From the NCBI RefSeq assembly GCF_036865545.1, contig NZ_CP142208.1, forward strand, positions 4,030,001 to 4,094,000: a DNA stretch of 64,000 nucleotides, written 5' to 3'. The notes under the pieces were generated by a model. The model saw only the letters and a list, made by a program, of their open reading frames with translations, was not told where the DNA came from and ran no database searches. The position numbers were made by a program, and so were the translations under genes. Positions 54,051 to 63,928 of the stretch are shown here, piece by piece. Positions within the stretch are counted from its first letter, which is position 1; each line of letters opens with the position of its first letter. Origin of the DNA: Erwinia sp. E_sp_B01_1. GTDB taxonomy: Bacteria > Pseudomonadota > Gammaproteobacteria > Enterobacterales > Enterobacteriaceae.

Positions 54051-56192
54051 TCAGCCTGGATTAACAGTATCCGGCCAGGGTTGAGTGGGATTCGGCTCTC
54101 TTTTCAGCGAGGGGTTTTCACTCTTTTCAGGTTCCCCTACGAAATTGCCAAGGCTGGCAACCTGATCCGGCGGGATTGGCCTTCCTAACAGATAGCCCTG
54201 CAATGAGTTACATCCCAGGCTGGTGAGGAAAGATTGCTGCTCCTCGGTTTCCACCCCTTCAGCCACCACCTTAAGGTTAAGGGTCTGAGCCAGCGCAACG
54301 ATAGCGGTGACGATGGTGGCATCCTCACTCTTCGCCTGCAGCTCATTAACAAAGGCGCGGTCTATTTTCAGCTCGCTGGCCGGAAGACGTTTCAGGTAGA
54401 GCAGGCTGGAATAACCGGTCCCGAAATCGTCAATGGAAGCCTTCACGCCCAGTTCCGTCAGCTGCGTCAGGATACGGATACTTTCATCCGGATCGCGCAT
54501 CGCGGTGGTTTCGGTCACTTCCAGCGTCAGTAATTCAGCCGGGATATGGTGCGTTTTCAGAGCGTTAACCACGGTTTCAACCAGCCCCTGCTGCTCGAAT
54601 TGCAGGGCAGAGAGGTTGACCGCAATCGACCACTGCGGATTCCCCTGAAGGTGCCAGATGCGCAGCTGACGGCAGGCTTCGTTGATCACCCAGTTACCGA
54701 TGCTGACTATCAGCCCGGTTTTTTCTGCCAGCGGCAGGAACACATCCGGCGCCAGCAGGCCACGCAGAGGATGTTCCCAGCGGATCAGCGCTTCAAAACC
54801 GAGAATGGGGCCCTGGGGTGCGCAGAACTTTGGCTGGTAGAACAGGCGGAGTTCTTCATGCTCCTGAGCCAGCCAGAGATCGTTAATCAGCTGCAGCTGG
54901 TTCTGGGCAATGGTGTTCATTGACGGCTGGAAGAAGTTATAGCCGTTGCGTCCATTATTTTTGGTGTGGTACATCGCGGCATCGGCGTTAAACATCAGCT
55001 CGCGTTCATCCTCCCCATCACCAGGGTAGACGGTAATGCCGATACTCAGCGACACCATCAGCTCATAGCGGGAGATGTCGAAAGGCTGGTCGATAGCTTT
55101 GACCAGCATATCGGCCACCGACGCCGCATCGTTAGGCTCGCTGATTTCCAACAGCAGAACAAATTCATCGCCACCCAATCTTGCCAGGGTGTGGTGACCT
55201 TTCAGCAGGTTTTGCATTCTGTCGGTGACGGCGACCAGCAGATTGTCACCAATATGGTGGCCAAAGGCGTCGTTAACCGCCTTGAAACCGTCGAGATCCA
55301 TAAACATCAGCGCAAAGGAGTTCCCTTCACGCATCGCTTTATTCATCGCCTGATCGAGACGGTCCTCCAGCAGGATACGGTTAGGTAAACGGGTCAGGTT
55401 GTCGTGCAGCGCAAGCTGGGCCAGCTCACGGTTTGCATCGGCAAGGGAGGAGGCCAGTACGGATGTACGCGCCTGAAGGCGGGCATCCAGCGTGGAAACC
55501 ACCAGCGTAATGCCGAGGATGGAGAGTGTGACCACGACGACCAGTACCGCCAGCCAGTTGCTGTTGACGCCCATATGGGTCGCGTGGCTGCTCATCGGGA
55601 ACGTTGCTGCCGCCATGCCGGTATAGTGCATCCCGGCGATAGCTGCGCCCATCAGCGTGGCCGCACCGGCACGCAACAGGGCCAGCCTGCCTTCTCCCTG
55701 CCGCAGGTTGAATGCCAGCCACAGGGCCGCCGTTGACGCCCCCAGCGCGATCGCTACCGAAAGGATGATCCAGTTCCAGTCCCAGACAATACCCGGCTCA
55801 AATATCAGCGCCGCCATACCGGTGTAGTGCATGGCCACCACGCCACCGCCCAGCACCAGAGCACCCGTCATCAGCCTGTGAAGCGGCAACGCCTCATGGC
55901 AAACAATCCACAGAGCAAAGATGGAGGACGCCACGGCGATCGCCATCGACAACACGGTCAGCGTGGGATCGTAGCTCATCTCCATTGCCAGACTCATCGC
56001 CAGCATGCCGATAAAGTGCATGGACCAGATGCCCACGCCCATGGCAAAACCACCGCCAAACAGCCAGACCTTAGCCACCCGCCCAGTGGAGGTGGCCACC
56101 CTGCCCGCCATATCCAGCGCAGTATAAGAAGCCAGCACGGCCACAAAAATGGAAACGATGACCAGTAGCTGGTCGTAGGAGCTCATAAGCAT
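54051..56192 (-). CDS. MHYT-GGDEF-EAL membrane protein (c-di-GMP turnover)
   Basis: 713 residues. N-terminal MHYT sensor (about 1-235, seven hydrophobic segments) with the three repeats MHFIGM (58-63), MHYTGM (121-126) and MHYTGM (188-193), proposed to bind copper and sense oxygen, CO or NO. GGDEF intact at 340-344 without an RxxD inhibitory site (KGHH). EAL domain from FEALIRW (about 466) with DDFGTGYSS; ends with an acidic/proline tail. YkuI/YegE-like bifunctional candidate. Divergent from the Csu pilus operon. Confidence 0.92.
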   Translation of the reverse strand: MLMSSYDQLLVIVSIFVAVLASYTALDMAGRVATSTGRVAKVWLFGGGFAMGVGIWSMHFIGMLAMSLAMEMSYDPTLTVLSMAIAVASSIFALWIVCHEALPLHRLMTGALVLGGGVVAMHYTGMAALIFEPGIVWDWNWIILSVAIALGASTAALWLAFNLRQGEGRLALLRAGAATLMGAAIAGMHYTGMAAATFPMSSHATHMGVNSNWLAVLVVVVTLSILGITLVVSTLDARLQARTSVLASSLADANRELAQLALHDNLTRLPNRILLEDRLDQAMNKAMREGNSFALMFMDLDGFKAVNDAFGHHIGDNLLVAVTDRMQNLLKGHHTLARLGGDEFVLLLEISEPNDAASVADMLVKAIDQPFDISRYELMVSLSIGITVYPGDGEDERELMFNADAAMYHTKNNGRNGYNFFQPSMNTIAQNQLQLINDLWLAQEHEELRLFYQPKFCAPQGPILGFEALIRWEHPLRGLLAPDVFLPLAEKTGLIVSIGNWVINEACRQLRIWHLQGNPQWSIAVNLSALQFEQQGLVETVVNALKTHHIPAELLTLEVTETTAMRDPDESIRILTQLTELGVKASIDDFGTGYSSLLYLKRLPASELKIDRAFVNELQAKSEDATIVTAIVALAQTLNLKVVAEGVETEEQQSFLTSLGCNSLQGYLLGRPIPPDQVASLGNFVGEPEKSENPSLKREPNPTQPWPDTVNPG

Positions 56193-56738
56193 AGGAAAAT
56201 CTCTGATGCTGAAGCCATTTCTGGCGCCGTGTAGTTAAACAAAATTGTTGAAATAACCCGTCGTAAACGGTCACGGTATCGGCTAAAAACCAGGCAACTT
56301 TATGCCTGAAAAAATAAACCTGTTATTAGCCGTAAAATAATTCAGGCCCTGTTTTGATATCACCATAATTTATCGGGTTAATAACTACAAAAATCGTGGT
56401 GGTGAACATAGCACCGGCTGTTTTTTTTGCGAAGCCCTAAATAAGAAAACTCCCATTTTTTCTGGCGCACCAGATGGTGTAAGGGCTGACAAAGAGAGAC
56501 AGGTCAGTTTGAAAAATCATAAGCTTTATTTTTACGTTTCGCTTCGCAGCAAGTACCATGCTGATCTATAGTAAAGAAAAATAAGACAAAGTCGTTAATT
56601 CAAATGCCTGGCGCGCTGGCACCGGACATTTATTGTGATGGCGATCAATAAATTTTATTGGCGCGATTAGCATCAGTTATATTAATTTTTTACCAGGCGA
56701 AAAAGCATGTTCATCAGTCTAATCAGTAAGGAATGGTT
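56193..56738. other. AT-rich intergenic region, pilus promoter
   Basis: About 545 bp between the MHYT gene and the pilus operon. AT-rich with a T8 run near 56421. No convincing gene; probably contains the pilus promoter and regulator sites. No clear inverted-repeat switch flanking a promoter was seen. Confidence 0.45.
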
Positions 56739-57305
56739 ATGAAAATGAAGCTTTTTCTGCTGGGCTGTGGCCTTAGCCTCAGCGTAGTTTCTTCCGGCTT
56801 TGCCGCCACCACGACGGGAACCATGAACGCAAGACTGGTACTCACCACCGGTTGCCTGGTTAACGGACAGTCCGCCACTACCGGGGTTAACTTCGGTACC
56901 CTGGACTTTGGTAGTAGCGCAGCGACTTTCGATACCCTGAATGCGACCCTGGTCGGTTCGCTGGGCAACGGGATCTTCGTCCGTTGCACCACCGGCCAGA
57001 CCTATAATGTTCAGCTCACCAGCAGTAACGCTGCACCGGGCACCGTGTTTGGCGCCGTGACGGCACAACCTCGCTATCTGGTTCTGGGTAGTGATGCCAC
57101 GCAGGGGATCGCTTACACCCTGTACGGCACAACGTCCTACACCACGCCAATCGCTAACAATACTGACCTGACCAGCACCGGGACTACCGATCCGGTGAAT
57201 GGCGACAACTATCCGATTTATGGCCGTATCACTGGCGGTGGCTTTAACGCCGCCATCCCGGCAGGCACCTATACGGATACCATCAACGTTGCCGTAAATT
57301 ACTGA
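56739..57305 (+). CDS. csuA/B: Csu-type major pilin (spore coat U domain)
   Basis: 188 residues from the ATG at 56739, six bases after AAGGA; an ATG at 56733 abuts the ribosome-binding site. Signal peptide to about Ala23 (GFAATTTG). Spore_coat_U/SCPU domain with two cysteines in TTGCLVNGQ and FVRCTTGQ expected to form a disulfide, and a typical end GTYTDTINVAVNY. First gene of an archaic chaperone-usher operon; the best candidate for the major rod subunit. Confidence 0.88.
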   Translation: MKMKLFLLGCGLSLSVVSSGFAATTTGTMNARLVLTTGCLVNGQSATTGVNFGTLDFGSSAATFDTLNATLVGSLGNGIFVRCTTGQTYNVQLTSSNAAPGTVFGAVTAQPRYLVLGSDATQGIAYTLYGTTSYTTPIANNTDLTSTGTTDPVNGDNYPIYGRITGGGFNAAIPAGTYTDTINVAVNY

Positions 57306-57342
57306 ATGTAAAGAAAGGGAAAGCACCGTGCCGGAGTGGGTA

Positions 57343-57849
57343 ATGCGACGGGGAGGCCTGATGTGCCTGACGTTGCTGATTTTCAGCAGCCGCGGCTGGT
57401 CATTGCCCACTCAGACTTTTCAGGTCACGGCTTCCGTGGTTAATGGCTGCGTCATTTCGGGAACCAACACCGGTATCTTTGGCTCGCTGGATTTTGGTAC
57501 GCAACCGGGCGTGGGGAGCAGGTCCGCAAGCGCCAGCTTTGTTCAGAGCTCAACCATCAATCTGGCCTGTACGCCCGGCACCACGCTGAATATGAGTATT
57601 AACGGTGGCAGCAATTATGGTACCAGCCGTAATCTCAAGGTGGCGAACAATACCAATCTGGTGGCCTATACGCTCTATACCAGCGCCAGTCACAGCGCCT
57701 CGAGCGCAATACCGGTGAATCAGAACGTGGCGCTGACTTACAGCAACGCAAATAACATTACCCTGCCTGTTTATGGGCTTCTGCAGCTCAGCGGAGTCAA
57801 CCGGGCCGGGACTTACAGCGACACGCTGACCGTGACGCTGAGTTGGTAA
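57343..57849 (+). CDS. Csu-type minor pilin
   Basis: 168 residues from the ATG at 57343, with GGAG seven bases before; a GTG at 57328 is in frame. Signal peptide MRRGGLMCLTLLIFSSRGWS. SCPU domain with cysteines in VNGCVISG and LACTPGT, and the C-terminal GTYSDTLTVTLSW that donates to the chaperone. Probable CsuA or CsuB counterpart. Confidence 0.85.
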   Translation: MRRGGLMCLTLLIFSSRGWSLPTQTFQVTASVVNGCVISGTNTGIFGSLDFGTQPGVGSRSASASFVQSSTINLACTPGTTLNMSINGGSNYGTSRNLKVANNTNLVAYTLYTSASHSASSAIPVNQNVALTYSNANNITLPVYGLLQLSGVNRAGTYSDTLTVTLSW

Positions 57850-57873
57850 AACAGGGATCAGAAGGACAGAATT

Positions 57874-58593
57874 ATGAAGATGCTACGACTTTTCGGCCTG
57901 CTGTTCAGCTTCGTGGGCAGCGCCCTGGTGGCGCCGGTCTGGGCAGGCAATTCGGTACTCATCTGGCCTATAGACCCCAAAATCTCCAGCGGCGATAAAG
58001 CCACGGAGCTGTGGCTTGAGAACCGGGGAGAAGCCACCACGCTGATGCAGGTCAGGGTTTTCACCTGGGAACAGGTAGCAGGCAAAGAGCAGTATCAGAC
58101 CCAGCAAACCGTGGTAGCCAGCCCGCCGCTGGTACGGATTGAACCAGGTCAGAAGCAGCTGGTTCGTCTGATCAATCAGACTCCACCTCCAGCCGGGCAG
58201 GAAGTGGCCTACCGCGTTTTACTGGATGAAATTCCCACACCGCAAACGCCAGGCAAGGATCAGGCTGGTCTGAATTTCCAGATGCGCTACTCGGTGCCGC
58301 TGTTTACCTACGGTCAGGGTCTGGAAGCCGGTAATGCCAGCCCCAAACTCAGCTGGGGCATCACGGAACAGGCGGGTAAACCCGCCATAAAGATCACCAA
58401 CAGCGGCAATGGCCATGCCAGATTGAGTAAAGTGTCGTTGGGTGGCCGGGTGCTCTCCGGTAGCCTGTTTGGCTATGTGCTGGCTCACTCCAGCAATACT
58501 TTCCCTCTCAATTTCCCGGCTTCCAACCGTTCTGAACTGAGCGCGCAGCTGGAAAATAATAAAAGCTGGCGTAGCACCGGTTCTTCTCAGTAG
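57874..58593 (+). CDS. csuC: Csu-type periplasmic pilus chaperone
   Basis: 239 residues. Signal peptide to about Ala24 (APVWA). PapD-like chaperone: SVLIWPIDPKISSGDKATELWLENRG start strand read in parts, MQVRVFTWEQ and RIEPGQKQLVRLIN, and PxxxYRVLLDEIP. Transports and caps pilins for the usher. Its stop is 3 bp before the usher start. Confidence 0.9.
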   Translation: MKMLRLFGLLFSFVGSALVAPVWAGNSVLIWPIDPKISSGDKATELWLENRGEATTLMQVRVFTWEQVAGKEQYQTQQTVVASPPLVRIEPGQKQLVRLINQTPPPAGQEVAYRVLLDEIPTPQTPGKDQAGLNFQMRYSVPLFTYGQGLEAGNASPKLSWGITEQAGKPAIKITNSGNGHARLSKVSLGGRVLSGSLFGYVLAHSSNTFPLNFPASNRSELSAQLENNKSWRSTGSSQ

Positions 58594-58596
58594 CCG

Positions 58597-61020
58597 ATGA
58601 GCAGGCGAGGCTTTGCGTCATTAGGACGCTGCTCCCTGGCCATTACTGGCGTAGTCAGTTGCCTGTTCCCAGTAACCGGCGACGCGGAAACCTATTCCTC
58701 TTTGCCGCCACCTCCGCAGCAGAACGCCGCAGGAACGCAGAATCAGCAATATATGTTGGGGCTGGTGGTCAATGACCAGGACAGCAGGCAGGTGGTGCCT
58801 GTTGAGTTCCGCAATGACCACTACTTAATAAGGGCAGGCGATTTGCAACGGGCAGGGATCCCCACAGCCAGAATCACCTCTTCGATGATGGACGTCTCTG
58901 CTATGCCGGGCGTGAAGGCCGAATACGATCGTCCCCGCCAGCGCATCCTGCTTACCGTGCCTCCCGCCTGGTTACCGAAACAGACCCTGAACAGCGCGGA
59001 GAACAATGGTCCGCGCTATCCGGGGAGAACCACGCCCGGCGCGCTGTTTAATTACGATCTCTACACCAGCCACACCTCCGCCAGCGGTACCCGCCTCTCT
59101 GCCTGGAATGAGTTCCGGCTGTTTGGCTCACAGGGGCAGTTCGCCACCAACGGCGTGTATCAGGAGCAGCTGTCGGGCATGCCAGGCGCTCAGGATCAAG
59201 GCTACCTGCGCTACGATACCTGGTGGAGTAATCAGAATGAAAATCGCTCGCTGAGCTGGCGGGTGGGTGACCTGGTAACGGACTCGCTCTCCTGGAGTAA
59301 CAGCGTAAGGCTGGGCGGGGTGCAGATTGGGCGGGATTTCTCGGTACGTCCCGATCTCGTTACCTATCCCCTGCCCTCTTTTTCCGGCCAGGCCGCCGTG
59401 CCTTCCACGGTAGACCTGTTCGTTAACGGCTATAAAAACAGTACCAATAACGTTCAGCCTGGCCCCTGGTCCCTGACCAACATGCCCTTTGTTAACGGGG
59501 CGGGCAGCGCGGTGGTGGTGACCACGGATGCGGTGGGCCGTCGCGTGACCACCACTCTGCCTTTTTACGTCTCCAGCAATTTACTGAAGCCGGGGCTGTC
59601 CGACTTCTCCTTCTCTGCCGGTGCGCTGCGTGAAAACTACGGTATAAAGAATTTCGATTACGGTGCGGCGGCGGTCAGCGGCTCATATCGCTATGGTCTG
59701 AATGACTGGCTGACGCTGGAGAGTCACGCTGAAGGGGCTGAATCTCTTGCTCTGGGCGGCGCTGGTGGGCAGATAAGAGTGGGATCCCTGGGAGTGGTGA
59801 ATGCCGCGCTGACCCAGAGCCAGATGGACGGCAGGCAGGGGAATCAGTACAGCTGGGGTTATCAGTACAACAACAGCCGTTTCAGCATAGGAACGCAACA
59901 TATCGTCCGTTCGGCGGGGTTTGGCAACCTGGCCCTGTACGGTGACCGCAACAGTGGCGTGGCCGGTACGGAATACACCCTCAGCCGTCGCAGCGCCCAG
60001 TACAGCGCCAGCCTGTCGCTGAATCAGTACGGTAGCCTGGGGGCAGCTTTTATCGATATCACCAGCGGCACCGGCGATCGCACCCAACTGTGGAACCTCT
60101 CCTGGAGTAAAAATCTTTGGGGGAACAGCAGTCTGTATCTTTCGGCCAGCCGCGATCAGCAACAGGGCGAATGGTCTGGTGCCCTCTCTTTGCTGATCCC
60201 CTTCAGCGATCTGGGGAGTGCCAGCGTCAGTATGGAACGCGATCAGCAGGGCGGCACCACGCAGCGCCTCTCCGCCTCGCGCGCCATGCCTTCTCAGGGC
60301 GGCCTCTCCTGGGATGCCTCCTGGGCTAACCAGAGCAGCGGCAGCGATTACCGCCAGGGCAGCCTGAACTGGCGTAATGCCCATTTTGAAACCTCGGCTG
60401 GCTTCTATGGTGACGATGAATACAGCACTGAGTGGGCAGATTTAACCGGCTCGGTGGTGCTGATGGATGGCAGCCTGTTTGCCGCCAATCAGGTCAATGA
60501 CGCCTTTGTGCTGGTAAAAACCGATTACCCCAACATCAAGGTTCGCTATGAAAACCAGCTGATGGGGCAAACGGATGATGACGGCTACCTGCTCGTGCCG
60601 GGCATCAGCTCTTATTACCCGGCAAAATATGATATTGATACCCTGGACCTGCCAGCGGATATGACCACCTCCCACGTTGAGCAACGCTTTGCGGTGAAAC
60701 GCGACAGTGGCTACCTGCTGCACTTCCCGGTGGAACCTCTGCGCGCTGCCAGCGTCATTCTGCACGATCGGAATGGCGATCCTCTGCCTGTTTCCTCGCA
60801 GATTATCCGCGAGGGCCAGGCGACCGAATATGTTGGCTGGGATGGGATTGCCTGGATGGAAAACCTCACTACGGAGAATCCGTTCAGAGTCGAAACGCCG
60901 GATGGCCGCCAGTGTGAGGCGGTGCTCACCGTGCCAGGTGGCCGCCCTAAATCGCTTGAGACATTTGGTCCGCTGACCTGCTCACTCTCTTCAGCCCCCT
61001 CTTCAGGAACTTCACCATGA
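58597..61020 (+). CDS. csuD: Csu-type outer-membrane usher
   Basis: 807 residues. Signal peptide to about Ala31, periplasmic N-domain, 24-strand barrel with plug (SFSGQAAVPSTVDLFVNG and NVQPGPWSLTNMPFVNGAG are usher hallmarks), and C-terminal domains with the VKTDYPNIKVRYENQ and GQCEAV-type regions. Secretes and assembles the pilus. Overlaps the tip adhesin gene by 4 bp. Confidence 0.93.
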   Translation: MSRRGFASLGRCSLAITGVVSCLFPVTGDAETYSSLPPPPQQNAAGTQNQQYMLGLVVNDQDSRQVVPVEFRNDHYLIRAGDLQRAGIPTARITSSMMDVSAMPGVKAEYDRPRQRILLTVPPAWLPKQTLNSAENNGPRYPGRTTPGALFNYDLYTSHTSASGTRLSAWNEFRLFGSQGQFATNGVYQEQLSGMPGAQDQGYLRYDTWWSNQNENRSLSWRVGDLVTDSLSWSNSVRLGGVQIGRDFSVRPDLVTYPLPSFSGQAAVPSTVDLFVNGYKNSTNNVQPGPWSLTNMPFVNGAGSAVVVTTDAVGRRVTTTLPFYVSSNLLKPGLSDFSFSAGALRENYGIKNFDYGAAAVSGSYRYGLNDWLTLESHAEGAESLALGGAGGQIRVGSLGVVNAALTQSQMDGRQGNQYSWGYQYNNSRFSIGTQHIVRSAGFGNLALYGDRNSGVAGTEYTLSRRSAQYSASLSLNQYGSLGAAFIDITSGTGDRTQLWNLSWSKNLWGNSSLYLSASRDQQQGEWSGALSLLIPFSDLGSASVSMERDQQGGTTQRLSASRAMPSQGGLSWDASWANQSSGSDYRQGSLNWRNAHFETSAGFYGDDEYSTEWADLTGSVVLMDGSLFAANQVNDAFVLVKTDYPNIKVRYENQLMGQTDDDGYLLVPGISSYYPAKYDIDTLDLPADMTTSHVEQRFAVKRDSGYLLHFPVEPLRAASVILHDRNGDPLPVSSQIIREGQATEYVGWDGIAWMENLTTENPFRVETPDGRQCEAVLTVPGGRPKSLETFGPLTCSLSSAPSSGTSP

Positions 61021-62003
61021 AAAAGCTGCTGTCCGGCCTGCTGTTTATTTTTCTGATGGCCTGCGCCTTGCCGGGCTGGGCCGCCTGTACGCTGCCTTCA
61101 TCAACGGCCAGTTTTGGCACGGTGAGTTCCTTTACGATAAATACCACTGCCAGCGCAGTAACCGCGAACGTCAACGTTAACTGCGGCGCCGGCAGCATTC
61201 TGTCGCTGCTATCGACCGACTTTATCAGGCTCCAGTTAGCCAGCGCCACCTACACCAGTGGAACAAGAGGCGCGCTGAAAACCGGCACGGCCAGCACCGA
61301 TGCTATTCCGCTCAGAGTCTGCAGGGATGCTGCCTGCGCGACCGAACTGACGGTAGGCGGCACTGCAACCACTTACAGTCAGGCACAGTTGCTGAACCTG
61401 CTGGGGTTGGGAGGAGGCCAAAACTTCGCCCTTCCTCTCTACCTGAGCACGCTAACGGGACAGGTTGTTGCCGCAGGCACCTATACGGTCACGCTGAATA
61501 TTCTGGTGAACTACAGCATTTGTACCGGCATCGGTGCCCTGGGGTTGTGTCTGCTTGGCGATCAGCAGACCGGTTCCGGCACTATCCCGATCACCACTAC
61601 CCTGATTGTCACCAATGACTGCACCACCATTACCTCACCGGATATCAGCTTTGGCAGCGCTCCGCTGGTCAGCAGCTTCAACACGGTTTCACAGTCCATC
61701 AATGTGATTTGCACCAAAGGCAGCACTTACACGGTAGGGATGAGCAATGGCAACCATGCGGTGGGTGCGCAACGCTATATGACCAGCGGCAGCAATCAGC
61801 TGGCCTATGAGATTTATAAAAATGCCACCACGACCCGCTGGGGACCAACCGGGACCGACAGGGTCTCCAGTACGGGCGCCAACAGCATCAGTACAGATGG
61901 CCTGACGCGAACCTTTAACTACACCGCTAAAATTCTGACCACACAAAGCACCCCGGTGGCGGGCAGCTACAGCGACAGCGTGGTAATAGATTTGTCGTTT
62001 TAA
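61017..62003 (+). CDS. csuE: Csu-type two-domain tip adhesin
   Basis: 328 residues, twice the pilin size. Signal peptide to about Ala22 (LPGWAACTL). Two SCPU domains: an N-terminal adhesin domain (about 23-180) and a C-terminal pilin domain (about 195-328) with a standard donor end GSYSDSVVIDLSF. In Acinetobacter CsuE the tip loops bind hydrophobic surfaces. Last gene of the operon. Confidence 0.9.
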   Translation: MKKLLSGLLFIFLMACALPGWAACTLPSSTASFGTVSSFTINTTASAVTANVNVNCGAGSILSLLSTDFIRLQLASATYTSGTRGALKTGTASTDAIPLRVCRDAACATELTVGGTATTYSQAQLLNLLGLGGGQNFALPLYLSTLTGQVVAAGTYTVTLNILVNYSICTGIGALGLCLLGDQQTGSGTIPITTTLIVTNDCTTITSPDISFGSAPLVSSFNTVSQSINVICTKGSTYTVGMSNGNHAVGAQRYMTSGSNQLAYEIYKNATTTRWGPTGTDRVSSTGANSISTDGLTRTFNYTAKILTTQSTPVAGSYSDSVVIDLSF

Positions 62004-62122
62004 ACACATTGTTAATTATTTGTTACTAATCAACAGCGAAGCCGCGGGGAGTAAGGTGATCACCATCACATTAAATCCTCTCCCCGCAGGCTAAAACGGA
62101 AGAAAACCCATAAGGATGCTGT

Positions 62123-63450
62123 ATGAATGCTGTAACTTCTCCTGCCACTCCCTCAAAGAAACCTCAGGGTAATGCCAGAACCATATTCAATGTGACCAGC
62201 GGTAACTTCCTGGAAATGTTCGATTTCATGGTGTTTGGCTATTATGCCACGGCTATTGCTAAAACCTTTTTCCTGGCGATGATCCTTTCGCATCGCTGAT
62301 GCTTACGCTGATGACTTTTGGCGCCGGTTTCCTGATGCGCCCGCTGGGCGCCATCGTGCTGGGATCCTATATTGATCATCATGGCCGTCGCAAAGGACTG
62401 TTGCTGACGCTGGGGCTGATGGCGATCGGCACACTGACCATCGCCGTGGTGCCCGGTTACAACACTCTGGGGGCGGCTGCGCCCATCCTGATCCTGCTTG
62501 GACGTCTGCTGCAGGGCTTCTCAGCCGGCGTGGAACTGGGGGGCGTGTCGGTCTATCTCGCGGAGATCGCCCCCAAAAACCGTAAAGGTTTTTTTGTCAG
62601 CTGGCAGTCTGGTAGCCAGCAGGTAGCGGTAATTTTCGCGGCCCTGTTGGGGCTGGGGCTGAATCACCTGCTGGCTAAAGAGCAGGTGACCGAATGGGGC
62701 TGGCGTATCCCGTTTGTGATCGGCTGTATGATTGTGCCGTTCCTGTTCTGGATCCGTAGCATGCTGGAAGAGACTGAAGCGTTCAGCCAGCGCAAAGTGC
62801 ATCCTTCAATGAAGCAGATTGTCCGCTCCGTTGCCAGCAACTGGGCGCTGGTGCTGGCCGGAATGCTGATGGTGGTTACCACTACCGTGATGTTTTATAT
62901 GATCACCGCCTTTACCCCCACCTTTGGTAAAACCGTACTGATGATGAGCGATAAAGAGAGCTTTTTCGTCACGCTGTGCGTCGGGATTTCCAACCTGATT
63001 TGGCTGCCGGTGATGGGCGCGGTCTCTGACCGCTTTGGCCGTCGCCCGCTGCTGATTCTTTTTACCCTGTTGATGATTGCCACCGCGTGGCCGGTGCTGC
63101 ACTGGCTGGTAGGCTCCCCTACCTTCTCTCATCTGCTGGAAGCCGAACTCTGGCTCTCATTCCTGTATGCCAGCTACAACGGGGCGATGGTGGTTTACCT
63201 TGCCGAAGTGATGCCTGCCGAAGTCCGCGCTACCGGCTTCTCACTGGCTTACAGTCTGGCAACCGCTCTGTTCGGCGGATTTACACCGGCGATCTCAAGC
63301 TACCTGATCCATGCCACTGGCGATAAAGCGATGCCCGGTATCTGGCTGACCTTCGCCGCGGTCTGCGGCCTGATCGGCACAATGATAATCAAGCGTCTGA
63401 TTGGTCAGTATCAGGCGAAACAGAGCGCTGAACCGGCAGCGCAGATGTAA
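62123..63450 (+). pseudogene. MHS-family carboxylate transporter (CitA/TcuC-like), frameshifted
   Basis: Metabolite:H+ symporter, probably for citrate or tricarballylate. The start at 62123 ([18 protein letters not shown] upstream) and the segment [13 protein letters not shown] [28 protein letters not shown] (in parts) run into a stop at 62297-62299; the other frame continues from 62299 through LMTFGAGFLMRPLGAIVLGSY to 63450. One extra T in the T5 run (62267-62271) gives [20 protein letters not shown] and 442 residues, the normal size. Twelve membrane segments in the joined protein. As written it lacks TM1. Assembly error or true mutation. Confidence 0.82.
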
Positions 63451-63451
63451 T

Positions 63452-63490
63452 AAAAAAGGGGCTGACGTTTGCACGTCAGCCCCTTTTTTT
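63452..63490. terminator. Bidirectional terminator, MHS transporter / exbD
   Basis: 17-bp near-perfect stem AAAAAAGGGGCTGACGT / ACGTCAGCCCCTTTTTT with a TTGC loop, between convergent stops at 63450 and 63501. Textbook intrinsic terminator in both directions. Confidence 0.95.
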
Positions 63491-63500
63491 CACCGCCGCG

Positions 63501-63923
63501 TTACTTCCCGGCGCTTTCCATTCCCATCAGACCAATCTTCAGATAACCCGCCTGACGTAATTTATCCATTACGCCCATCAGCGTTTCATAATCCACAGAC
63601 TTATCCGCCTGGAAGAAAATGGTGGTCTCTTTATTGCCTTCTGTCTGGCCATTCAGCGCATCCAGCAGGCTTTCCGGCGTCACTGCATTGTTGCCAATAA
63701 ACAGCTGTTTGTCCGCCTTGATAGAGAGGTAGACCGGTTTTTCCGGGCGCGGTTGAGGCGCGCTGGTGGAAGCAGGGAGGTTAACGCGTACGTCAACGGT
63801 AGCCAGCGGCGCGGCGACCATAAAGATAATCAGCAGCACCAGCATCACGTCAATAAACGGCGTGACGTTGATTTCGTGCATTTCGCCGTTGCTTTCGAGA
63901 TCTTCATTCAATCGCATAGCCAT
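63501..63923 (-). CDS. exbD: TonB-system energising protein ExbD
   Basis: 140 residues (E. coli 141). One membrane segment (about 21-43, INVTPFIDVMLVLLIIFMVAAP, in parts) carrying the essential Asp25 in FIDVMLVLL, followed by a periplasmic domain (VYLSIKADKQLFIGNN, TIFFQADKSVDYETLM). Works with ExbB and TonB to energise receptors such as HmuR in this window. Directly downstream of exbB. Confidence 0.96.
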   Translation of the reverse strand: MAMRLNEDLESNGEMHEINVTPFIDVMLVLLIIFMVAAPLATVDVRVNLPASTSAPQPRPEKPVYLSIKADKQLFIGNNAVTPESLLDALNGQTEGNKETTIFFQADKSVDYETLMGVMDKLRQAGYLKIGLMGMESAGK

Positions 63924-63928
63924 GGTGC

